Shown piece after piece: positions 41,390-52,100 of a DNA stretch of 64,000 nucleotides. Position 1 is the stretch's first letter; each line of letters opens with the position of its first letter. The notes beneath the pieces are model-generated. The model was given only the letters and a program-made list of their open reading frames with translations. It was not told the DNA's origin and did no database searches. The translations under genes were made by a program, and so were the position numbers. Source of the stretch: Tribonema minus (lineage: Eukaryota > Sar > Xanthophyceae > Tribonematales > Tribonemataceae); contig JAFCMP010000018.1 in NCBI GenBank assembly GCA_017506865.1, positions 186,001 through 250,000 on the forward strand. The letters run 5' to 3'.

Positions 41390-41695
41390 AACTTCAAATG
41401 TAAACTCACAGAGTCAGACGTGATGGTTGCAGCAAGGGAGGCAGATGCTTTCTTGGCATCACTGCAGCAATTTGATGCTGGCAAGTCGCCGAGAGCATCG
41501 TCAACCAGAGAGCGTTGATAGCTTAACCGTGTGCAGGTGAACTCATATGACGAGAGGAGTTGACGGCCTTTCACTTGGCTGCAATTCACTGTTGGCTGTG
41601 GGAGCGTCTGTTATGCCTGCATCGCTCATTACTATTTAGGACATCTGATCAGACGCTCATTACTATTTTGTAAACAACATTTGATCAGAAAAGGA
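41390..41695 (+). repeat. Dispersed repeat, copy A
   Basis: Matches 48375-48660 in inverse orientation: shared 'gaggcagatgctttct', 'gtgcaggtgaactcat', 'ggctgcaattca', 'gttatgcctgc' and 'gctcattactattt'. A shorter piece recurs at 42345-42385 ('aaactcattagattcttaga', 'cggcgatgg'). Unclassified, possibly a non-autonomous element. Confidence 0.55.
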
Positions 41696-41759
41696 TCCCG
41701 TTTAAAAAACTTTTTTTTGTGACTCACAAGGTTGAAGTTTGATACTAAGTCAACTCTCC

Positions 41760-42390
41760 ACTTTTCCGTCGTGACGGAGTCGAGCAGCACGACGGCTAAT
41801 CTGACCGAGGTGTGATGGCGGAGTAGTGCATACGACATACTTTGGTGTGGCCGTATGCGACAGTGCTGACAACGGCAACAGTATTACCCGGCAGCAGCAG
41901 TCGGCGTCGTGCAGACGACGGAGATCCCGAACTCCTCAGAAAGTTTGACAGAAACTGCCAGTTGACGGAGTTGAAGTCATGTTTTGACAATGTTAGACAA
42001 TGATATGAGTACCCACATGCACGCAAATGCGGTGATACGTCCATACGCTGCCAGCCCGCTATGCAACGATGCCGCAATCACTCAAATAAGCGTTATTTCT
42101 GGTTCGACGGAATTGAACGGAGCTGCGACATCCATGTGCAACAGACGTCGTGCAGACGACGGAAAGTGCACCATCCTTGTGCGACGGTGTCGTGCAGACG
42201 ACAGCAAGTGGGGCACTCGTATGCGACCGTCAATGTCACGACAGTCTCAGAGTCTTCACTAGCGCTGTCGCAACGGACCGTCGCGACTCCGTCGCGACTC
42301 CGCCGTCTATGTTGCTCCGTCGTCTAAGGCGTGCAACCCTCACTGCAAATGCAAACTCATTAGATTCTTAGACGGCGATGGCAGCAGGCA
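41760..42390 (+). repeat. Region with repeated GTCGTGCAGACGAC palindrome
   Basis: The near-palindrome 'gtcgtgcagacgac' occurs at about 41908, 42147 and 42193, and 'gtcgcgactccgtcgcgact' near 42282. No coding gene recognised between 41700 and 43180. Confidence 0.4.
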
Positions 42391-43184
42391 AAAGATGATA
42401 TGCGTACCGTGGGTTGGCCCCGGGGTCGAGGCCAAAAATGCAATTAAAACCCATGACATCCCATTTGCTCTGTGCAAATCTGAGCGATGGCAGCAAGTGT
42501 GTCATACACCTGTATGTTCGTCATCACTCATGACTTTGCTCAAGTATGACAACGACACAAGACATCCTGCTGTGATCTCCACAAGCATACATCATCACAA
42601 AAAAAGATTTTGGCATATCATTGAAATGTGCGCTAGCATTGAGTTGCGATATGTATTACCGTCATCGAGAAGTATGTGGGGTTGCGGTTGACAAGCATGT
42701 AGGGGAGCGCGAGGTGTTTGCTTAGTGCGACGTCCGTGTCATGGCCCATGGGCCTTCCCATTGGTTACCCGTGTCGTATGTAGACACGCACGATCAGAAT
42801 CAAAACCGTATCCGGCGTTTGTGCTTTATGAGACATGTTTATCAGCAGGACTGTTGCTCGCGCTCCCTTAACCATTTGCCAATGGGTCGTGCAGCTTGCA
42901 AGGACACCGTCAAGAATCCATGCAATATTAAAACAAAATTGGACATGCTCATCTGCTTTCATCAGCTATTGCAGCAAACGCAATTGGGTCTTGCGTGCTG
43001 ATTCGGCCGCAATAACATGTCCGCAATCAAGAGGGTCAACTGCATGCACGACACCACTTCAGTAACTCACGCGCCTGAGCCAAACCCCCTAACGCTACCC
43101 TCCTAATGCTGCCCTTCCCCCCCCCCTTGACCTGCCCTTCTTCAACTTGAGGTACAAGGAGCTGGAGGAAACATCAGTGACACA

Positions 43185-44815
43185 ATGGCAATGCAAGCTG
43201 AGGAAGAGGCGCACGAGGAAGCGGCGTATGGCTACGTATGCTCCAGAGCGGAGGCGATCATGCGGCAGCTGGCCAAAGGTGAGGCACTGACTTCGCTGGG
43301 TGAAATAATTTGTGCTTGTCGCACGACGATGATTCTTCTCCTTGATTGAAAGTCCGCAGGAGTTTGCTCGATGAGTTCGATCAGTCTATCAGACTGCTCG
43401 CTGCAGTCACCAATCGCTGGGACTTCTGGACTCAATTTCCACGAGCGATACGAGGGTTCGATTTGAAGACTTTTGTGCGTGCAACGAATTGAATGAGCGA
43501 GGATTGCTGATCTGCTCCTTCTGCTGCCACAGGAGGCCCTGCCCTCGCTTCGCCGAGCGCGGACGCCGAGCTGTATGGTCTGCACGCCATCGCCACCCGA
43601 TTGAGCGCCGTTGGCGGCCGCTTCCGCGGTCTGGAGCCAATCCTCGCAAGGCTAGCCGCCGCCAGGGATTGCCGGGCAGAGCCAGCAGCCGACAGGACAG
43701 ATCTCTGCGTAGCACAGGGCACACCGCATGCTGCTTTGGGCGACAGAGTCATTCTGGGCCACATTCTGCAGTTCACGGGCAAGCGCAGCTGGGTGTACAT
43801 TGCGGGGGTCAGCCCCCACTGGCGCGGCGCGTACATGGCCACCTGCGCCATGCAGTTCGGCCTCGCGCACCTGTGCAGAACATCGTGGAGAGAAGTGCTG
43901 ACCAGTGTGGAGACATTCGTGGCGGCGGCGGACGCGGGGGCACTGGAGGAAACCCACCAGCCTGCACTTCAGCACCAGCTAGGCAGGTGGGGATCGCGCG
44001 CGCTTGTAGCCTGCGCCACGGGCGCCGGCTTCGACGTGCCGCTGCACGGCCCCATACTCGTGGGCGCGGCTGAAACCGGCCGCGCCGACTGGTTTGTGTA
44101 CTTGGGACAACTGCTCGTCAAGCGCGGGCGCCTCGGCATCGAGGACGCGATCAAAGCAGCTGTCGCGGCCGCGCGGCGCGGAGACAGCGGCGAAGTGATG
44201 GCATGGATCGCGAGCCTCAAGCTTGCGGGTGTGCCCAGGTGGATCGTGGCCGGCCTGGCGGCTGTGGCCGCACGGCACGGCCACCTGGCCACGCTGCGGT
44301 GGATGATCACGCACGCCGATGACTGCTGGGGCTTCAAGTTGGGGTTGGGCGTTATTGAAGCTTACTTTGACAATCTGCCGCAGAGGTCCGTCGAAGAGGG
44401 CGCTGCGTACGGCTGCTTTGAGCCCGATGTGATGACGCCGGATGGAGACGGCGAGTACCACATCCTCACGGAGACGGCGATCAGGTCAGGGCACATGCAC
44501 ATTGTGGATTACATCGCCGCTGAACTGCACGAGTACGTCATCGATGACACCGTCGCCCTTGCGGTTCAAATTGGGCGGGTAGACATGGCGCAGGCGTTGC
44601 TCACCACTTGGGATGCTGCTGCTGAGGATCTGGTTGAAGACGTGCTGCCTGCGCTCGCACGCGAGCCCAGCTGCCCCGTCGCATTGTTTGAGTTTGCCAG
44701 GGCATACAGCACAGCAGTCTGGCCAGCAGAGGACCTGTCGGCAATGCTGCCAGCAGCGAACGAGGTGCAAAATGCACCTTTGGCGGCATGGCTTCGATCA
44801 ATTGGCGCAGAATGA
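43185..44815 (+). CDS. F-box/ankyrin-like protein, two exons
   Basis: Exon 1 43185-43278 (ATG in CACAATGG) and exon 2 43533-44815; 94+1283 nt equal 458 codons plus stop, phase 1. Around residues 95-125 is an F-box-like segment (LGDRVILGHILQFTG, WVYIAGVSPHWR), the start of a family of stramenopile proteins with F-box followed by degenerate ankyrin repeats. Residues 190-450 have helical pairs such as ARHGHLATLRWMI, RSGHMHIVDYIAAE and QIGRVDMAQALL spaced about 30-35 residues. Likely a substrate-binding protein, possibly with SCF ubiquitin ligase; inference. It has the same overall plan as the antisense gene at 5.6-7.2 kb but is not a close copy. Confidence 0.72.
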
Positions 44816-45806
44816 ACTAATGTGCCTGCCTCGAATGCATGATCAGTTCAGATTTTTCTCACATTGCTTGCAGAGTACCTTGTGTGCTTGTCCATGAAGT
44901 TCATGCATGAAGTTCACGTATGAAGTTCACTTTGTGCCGCAGGAAGGTAGCGCGCGTGTTTGACCTGCTTGCAGCCTGACTGCAGAGCGCCATACTGAAG
45001 TGCAGTGTAGCGGTGAGCGCTGCTCTACTTGTAAAACCCAATTTCATGCTGTTTAATTTTTCTTCAGAAGCCTCTTTCTACAGCTTTGATGCATGTGTTG
45101 ATTGACATGCTCTTTAAGTAAGACTGGAGTAATTGGCAGCTTTCACCAAGGCCATTTGCAATGGTAGTACCCTGCTCAAGTCATTTCTGCATACATTTCC
45201 TGCAGAACACAATGAAGGGGTGTGATCAGCATACTATAGGAGTGAAAGTGGGCAATACAAATGTACTGCGAAGTAGTAGACCATCCCACACCCCACAAGT
45301 GGGTTCAATCAACACACAACATTACCTCCCATTACTGAGCCGCATGGCAGGCCGTCAGCACCAGCCGTCCACCCGACACAGCGTCAATTGTGTTCGCACT
45401 GCACCGGCAATGAAGCAACTGACGCTGCTCTGTTGCTGATGACGCTCTCGCCATGTTGCTAGCAGCACAGTGCTGCCATGTTGCTTACAGTATGATGCAT
45501 CACTTCACTTCAGTCAACGGTCACATGTAAAGGGTGCTGCGAGGATGGGGGCGAGGGACCCAAGTGATGTAAAGGTTGACGTGGATGAATGTGCTGGTGG
45601 CAAAAGTGTGTAAGTTGTGCTGAAAGCGGTCAGATACTTAGGCACACATGTGAATCGAACTACCCACCGAACCTCACACATTGTCATGTCAATTCTGCAG
45701 GACCAGAACCTAGGCCTGCTTGCTACAGTTTTGATTCTTGTATTCATGAATCTGCTCATCAGGCCGCAGTAACTATGGGGTTAAGAAATACCATTCTACT
45801 CAGTCA
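44816..45806. other. Intergenic, nothing recognised
   Basis: 3' flank of the F-box gene. Short tandem 'gaagttca' near 44896-44930. No other feature seen. Confidence 0.35.
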
Positions 45807-45817
45807 ACTGTGTGTAC

Positions 45818-48333
45818 TTTTTATTAATTCTCGCTCAGGGCGCGAAAAAGCCCAGATGATTGGCATCTAGCTGTAAGGAATCTACATGTCGTATGACAGT
45901 CTGAAAGTGTCGCAACGACAACCACTCAAACACCGCCGCCGCCAAATGGCATCTCGGGGTCCTCCCCTACGTCCTCCTCCATGTGCCCCCCCCCCCTGGA
46001 TTCTGCCATGTGTGTCATGACACGGCCAGAGTACGCCATGTGGAGCGCTGCCGACAGTGCCGAGCGTAAGCGCGCCAGGGCGATGCCCTTGAGAGCTTTA
46101 GGGCGCGCTCCTCCGGGCACTGACATCCTGCTGGCATACTCCGTCGCCACAGCCTCCAGCAGCTTCCGCCCCTGCTCCCCGATGCTGCCAAATGACCCTA
46201 TTGCCAAAGTGGCAAGTTTGTGTAGCAATTCTGATCATAATGACCAGAATAGTGGGTAGTCTTGGCGGCCTCTTGGTCGCGGCAGCATCGCTCGGGGTCT
46301 GCTGCAGTCTTCGCCGCCCGCGACGCCACCTGTGCCTCGAAGCAGGTAACGTCCACCATGAGCGGTAGGTGGCGTGTCGGGTCGTCGTAGCCGGTCACCG
46401 GGAAGGCGTCGGCAGGCAGCACGATGTCCATCCTGCGACTCCCCGGCGGCCCGGCGGACCCCAGAAACGGCGTGTAGTCCTCGTCCACCAGTCCCGTTTT
46501 AAGGTATTGCCGCAGGATGCGCTGCGTGGCCCTCTTGACGCTATTGTGGACGATGGTGTCGTGCGCCTTGACGCGTGGCGCTTGACACAGCCGTGCATGC
46601 AGGGTGCCGCCCGGCGACTTCCCGCACAGCTTGCAGCCTGCCGTCTGCTCCTCTACTCCGATGGCGCGTTTGACGGCCAGCTGCCAGGATAGGCCATCGA
46701 ACGAAGCTGTTGTGGAGTACATGGGCTCTTTGAGGAATGCCATGCCGATCGAGTGCATGTGGCGCTGCAACCGGAATCGAGCAAGTGCTTGCGTGCGTTG
46801 CGTGCCCTGCGGCAGCTGTTGCAGGTCCGCCTCCACCTTATCTGCAAGCTCGGTAGCGACGGCATCTGCAAGCGCACTCTGATTGGGGCGCTTCAGGCTA
46901 CACTGCAACTGCAGAGCACTGGCGTCAAGTACGCAAGCAGCATCCGCACCAGTGCCACCACCTGCTGTCGGCCGCAGCGGCGGCTGCTGCGTAGGTGGTT
47001 GCTGCTGCAGTGGCGTTAGCGCTGGTGGCAGTATATGTTCCAGCTTGTCACCTGTTGCTGCACGTAGAGATGTGGCAGCTGTGGCGATCGTCCGCATGAG
47101 GGGCAGGCGCGCCACCTCTGCTGCTGCTGCGCCTTGTAGCATTGCTGGTGTGGAACGCGCAGCGCCTGCATTGACAGCTGCCGCTGCTGCGTGCGCTGGT
47201 GCTGCAGCTGCGCCGCCTGCCGTTGCTGCTGCTGCCAGTGGTGTTGCTGCTGCCGCAGGTGTTGGTGCAGCACCTGCCGCATTGGCCGCTGCCACCGCCA
47301 TTGCCGCTGTCGCAGCCGGCACGGTAGCGGCGCCGCCTGCCGACGCTGCTCCTGTTGCAGGTGCTGCAGCAGCCCTTAGGCTAGTAGGGCCTGTAGCAGC
47401 TGTGTTGCCTATGCCCGCAGCCGCTGCTGTTGATGCTGCAGTTAGTGATGCCGCCGAGGCCACTTGAGGTGCAACATGTGCTGCCGCTGCTGCAGCAGCC
47501 TCTGATGCTGGAGCAGCTGCTGCTGCCGCCGCTGCTGCTGCCGCCGGAGTAGTTGCGCCGTGCGCCGCCGCTGCTGCTGCTGCCGCTGGTGCCGCCTGTG
47601 CTGCCGCCGCGGCCCCTGATCCAGCGGCAGCTGCGTCGTGTGTTGCCGGAATGGCTGCGCCATAAGCGCGGCCAGCCGCTGATGCAGTTGCCACTGCCGG
47701 AGCGGTCGCGCCTCCACTGGCAACCGCCGCTGCCGCTGTAACAGTTGCCGCTGCTGATGCTGCTGGTGCTGGTGCTGCTGCCGCTGCTGCCGGTGCCGCT
47801 TGTGTTGCCGCATCCTCAGCAGCGTTGTCTGCAGCCGCTTGAGGAGCCGCCTGCTGCGCACCCCCGCCCATCCAGAGAGTGCTGGTTGCAGCGCTTGCAA
47901 CGTGCCCGCCACATACGCAGCATCAGCGATGTCGCAGGCGCTGGTAATGCCAAGGCCGCCATGCCGTGTTGGGAGTCGCGCTTGCTGTAAGGCTGGGCCG
48001 TGCGCTGCCAGATGGAAGTGGGCCCCACTTTGCTCAAACTGGCGCCAGGTCTGGCCTGGTGGCTGCAGGCCCATTGAGTGCTCAAGCACCCACTGCGTGA
48101 CCCGATCCCACTCCTTGGCGGCTGGCGCTGTCTGTGTAGTGGGAATGGTGCGCAGGCAGTACGTCATGCGAGGCACCACGCAGTAGCGCAGTAACCTGAA
48201 CATAGCCCTCGGAGATGTCAGGCGCGCATCGCTCTGCAAATCGAGCCCCTGCCCCGCCTGCACCCGCTTCCCTGCGCAGCCATGCGTCCACAAAGCTGCT
48301 GTGGCCCACCGGCACCCCCAGCAACACAGCTCC
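45818..48333 (-). mobile_element. Family-1 RLE retrotransposon, 5'-truncated copy
   Basis: 2516 bp, nearly identical to the 3' half of the copy at 49.1-54.3 kb. It begins (5') in the reverse transcriptase C-terminal part and ends with the AATTAATAAAAA tail. Target duplication GTACACACAGT in element orientation (ACTGTGTGTAC at 45807-45817 and 48334-48344). Confidence 0.88.
45925..48333 (-). pseudogene. C-terminal part of family-1 RT/RLE protein
   Basis: Encodes the alanine-rich linker, a CCHC knuckle (CKLCGKSPGGTLHARLC) and the RLE core (RRMDIVL, LMVDVTCFEAQ). A shift near 48230, where 'cgcg' is missing, and a 2-base insertion near 46225 break the frame, so even the remaining part is not continuous. 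It retains a 371-base segment deleted in the longest copy. Confidence 0.8.
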
Positions 48334-48344
48334 ACTGTGTGTAC

Positions 48345-48367
48345 TTTTTATTAATTCTCGCTCAGGG
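48345..48367 (-). mobile_element. 23-bp micro-copy of the family-1 tail
   Basis: The sequence TTTTTATTAATTCTCGC then TCAGGG is the last 23 bases of family 1, inverted, flanked by CTGTGTGTAC on both sides (48335-48344 and 48368-48377). That makes three copies of the same target duplication around two insertions. Confidence 0.7.
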
Positions 48368-48374
48368 CTGTGTG

Positions 48375-48660
48375 TACACTTCCTTTCTGATCAAATGTTG
48401 TAAATAGTAATGAGCAATGCAGGCATAACAGACACTTCCACAACCAAAATGAATTGCAGCCAATTGAAAGGCTGTCAATTTCTCTCGCACATGCGTCGAA
48501 TGAGTTCACCTGCACACGGTTGAGTCAACGCTGCTCTCTGGTTGACGACGCCCGGCGACTTGCGAGCAGCAAAGTGTTGCAGTGATGCTCAGAAAGCATC
48601 TGCCTCCCCAGCTGCCCATCGCCGTCTGAAACCTAATGAGTTTCTATTTGAAGTTTGAGA
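48375..48660 (-). repeat. Dispersed repeat, copy B
   Basis: Inverse of 41390-41695, with about 80% similarity by eye. The retrotransposons at 45.8-48.4 kb inserted at its edge. Confidence 0.5.
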
Positions 48661-49106
48661 ATTCAGTTAGATTGGTCCAATGTACCATGTACACGGACAA
48701 CCTTGCATACCTATACTCAAAAAGGGGGTGCAGGCAGCGCTCTGCATCGCCTCGGCTGCCATATGCTGCTCATTGGAGTGCAGCAAATCAGCATGCGCAC
48801 AGTCCTGTGGGTGAAATGGCGTTAGACGCCGCCGCCGCGGCGCACGGTGTTGCGCTAATGCTGGTACAGAGCTGTGTGGCCCATGCACTTTGACTTCCCC
48901 GTCACAACTTCAACTTCAGAAGTACAGGTAAAACCGTATACAGGCCAAGTTCAACACGAGGTTGTGTGCATGCCCCGAGTTGCATGGCGCAAGTTGGTGA
49001 CTGCAATCCGGTTTGTGACAGAAGCTTCCATCACACATGACCAAGGTGGTTCAACAGCGTGAAACTGCAAATGCGAACATGTATTATTCGTCCCCTTGTG
49101 CTTCAT
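48661..49106. other. Spacer, nothing recognised
   Basis: Contains 'caacttcaacttcag' at about 48904, one of the scattered AACTTCAA motifs. No gene seen. Confidence 0.35.
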
Positions 49107-49186
49107 GTACAATATACTAGTAGGCCTCCACGAGATGCGGATAGGTATGTAGCTGTAGCATGTAGCACCATGGCGTAGCAGAGATC

Positions 49187-52100
49187 ATGAAAAGAATATC
49201 ATGGCGGCGGCGGGAGGCCCGTATTGCCAACTCTGAATCAGCGCAGAAATGCAAGGAATCCGATCTAGCGTGCGCACAAGCGCAGGATATTAGCACCAGT
49301 GCTGCAGATGGCAATGGCGCTTGTCAACAGGACGATGGCACGAGTGGCAGCAGCAGAGCAACTGGAGACGGACGCGCAGCGCACAAACGCAAGAGGGTAC
49401 AGAATGACGGTTGGTCAATTTCCGATCAAACAGGCGAAGGGGAGCACACGGGCGGGCAAAGTGCAGTCAAGCGCTCTAGAACAGGTCATAACAGTCTGGA
49501 ACAGCAACGTCTGATGCTAGACGACGAAGCTGGAGGTGGAGGCAGTGCGGACCCGGAGTACAAGTGCAACTTATGCGACCTCGTGGTGAAGAAGGGCATG
49601 TCGCTGCTCTCGTTACAGCAGAGGTTAAACGCCCACATCGCGGCGAAGCACCAGCGCAAACACCACAGTGGGACAGCAACAACGTTCCTGGAGCGCTCCG
49701 ACCTCAGCACGTCGCACTTGCAAACCATCTACACCGAGTGTGCCTTGTGCAAAAACCTGTTTCATGCCAACAAGACATTCAGAGTGGACAGCAGCGATGC
49801 CAGCGCGGGCAAGCACTGCCGCAAATGCAGGCCTATCACTTCACCCGCTGCAGTGGCGGCAACATTGTCAACAACAGCATCAGCAGCACCGCTAGCACCT
49901 GATGCATCGACGGCAACAGCTACCACGTCGCTGCCACAGCAGCAACCGGCGTGCACACCCATCGGCAACCCCTACGCAAAGGGACCAGCGCACGCGCAGC
50001 AGGCACCTGCTGCTCAGGCTGGTGGCAGCAGCTCCTCCGGCAGCTCAAAGAGGCCGGAACGCGGGGGCAGCAGTGCTACACGAGGGGGTCGGGGTCGCAG
50101 TGGAGGGCGCGGACGTGGCAATGGAGGACGCGTTCGCAGCGGCAGCAATGATGCAGACATCAGCAGTAGCAGAGCGACTAGCGGCAGCAGAACCGGAGGC
50201 GGCAGCAGCAGCGGTGCCGGCGGCGGCAGTGCAGCCGGTACTAAGGACAGCGGCGCTGGCAACGGCCGCAGCAGTGATGCCAGCAGCCGCAGCGGCGGTG
50301 CTAGCAACAGCGGCAGTGGCGCGCGAACTCAAAACGGCCGCGGTGGCCGTGGCAGCGGTCGCAGCAGCGACAGCGGCGGACGAGGCTGTGGTCGTGGCGG
50401 CCGCGGCGGCGGCGGAGGGGGCCCCAGAGCGGCAGGTGCGGCGACAGCAGCGGCAGCGCCAGGCCCTGCAGGCGCAGCAGGTGGGGCAGGTGGGCTTTTC
50501 ACGTGGACCATCTCAACCCCCGCAGTCGCAGCAGTGCTTGACAGCATCAGCCTCGATGAGCTGTGCAAGCTGCAGTTCGCGACAACTAGAAGCCTTGCTA
50601 GACCACGCAATCGTCGCTATGTGGGAGCTGCACTGGAGAACGCAGCAACACATCTGTTGGCACACACAATGACGATGTTCGTCAATGCGGCGCGGGAGCC
50701 AGATTCTGCAGGGCGGGTGCAGCGACTGCAAAGATCCACGATTCTACACCACCTCATGCCATCACTCATCACCTCCACCGATGGCGCACCTGGCATCACT
50801 CGCTCCGACAGAATCAGAATGTTGGCACGAGGTGAGCTTGACCGGTTGGTGCCAGCGCTCCTCGCACACGCGCGTGCGCACCGGCGCTGGCGCGCGCGCC
50901 AGCAAACGGAGGCAGCGATCAACGCCTACGTCCTACAGTGCATGGGCACACGGGGGGGGCTACAGCAGGCAGCGCGTTTCCTTCAGCCCAAAACGGTGGC
51001 GATACCTGATGATGACTGCTTTGCCGCCATGCAGTCCAAACACCCCCCCGCTGCGCCAGGGGAACAACTCCATGAGCTATCCGGCATGGTTGATCAGCTT
51101 GTGGCGAAAGCAGCCGACATGCCAGCAGAACTCAGCCTGTTACAGGGGGAGGGAATTGAGCCAGAGACGGTTGCCAAGCTCATCCAGCGAGCAAGCCCTT
51201 ACAGTGGAGCAGGCCCATCGGGGCTGCGCTACAGCCACCTGCAGGATGCGCTACGCACAAGCTGGGGACGGCATGAGTTTGCTGCTGTCCTCACACGGTG
51301 GCTTCAGACCGTTATGCGGGAGGCTGCGCGGCTGCCGGATGCCTTCTGGCAGTTGCATGGCGCGGGGCGCCTGACGCCACTTGCAGAACAACAGGAAGAT
51401 GGTACAGCTAAGCAGCGGCCCATCGTTTGCGGCGAGGTGCTGCAGCGACTATGCACTTCGGTGTACGTGGCAGACCGCAAAGACTTCCTGGCGGAGCTCC
51501 TTGAGCCAGACGGGCAGTATGGGGTAGCCGTCTCAGCAGGAGCGGAGAAAGCGGCCATGGCCGGCAAACTCGCATATGAGCTCGGTCACTGGCAGTTCAT
51601 GCTGGACCTCAAGAATGCCTTCAACATGGTGTTCGTCCTGGCGGCAGCGGAATGGGTAGCAGCACAGCTGCCGGACTTCCTCGACTACTTCATCGGCACA
51701 TACGTTCGCACTCGGCCACGCCTGCTGTTCCAGCACGTTGACGGCTCCACGCGCATCATCATGTCTCAGCGCGGGTTTAAGCAGGGGGACCCCGCGGCAC
51801 CGATGCTCTTCTGCGGCGCCATTGCTCAGTGCTTGAAACGGTTCAATGAGGCGGCGGCTGCGCAGCGCGCGCGGAGGCGGATGGGCGCCTACATGGACGA
51901 TGCCAACGTCCGAACAGGCGCTTGCACGCTGACTCAGGATGACATACAGGCGGTGGCGCAGCTCAAACAACACTTTGCGGAGGTGGGGCTGGAGCTAAAC
52001 CTCACCAAGTCACGCGCGCTGCCTGGCAGGGGGCATGTGGTGACAGACCACGAGCGGCAACTGCTGCAGCAGCTGGGCGTTCAGCTAGTGGGGGATACGG

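Noticed and set aside
46883..47467. Alanine-rich ORFs opposite the retrotransposon linker (also at 18558-18998 and 52987-53382)
   Set aside because: GCA/GCG repeats are open in several frames on both strands; the retrotransposon frame continues real domains.
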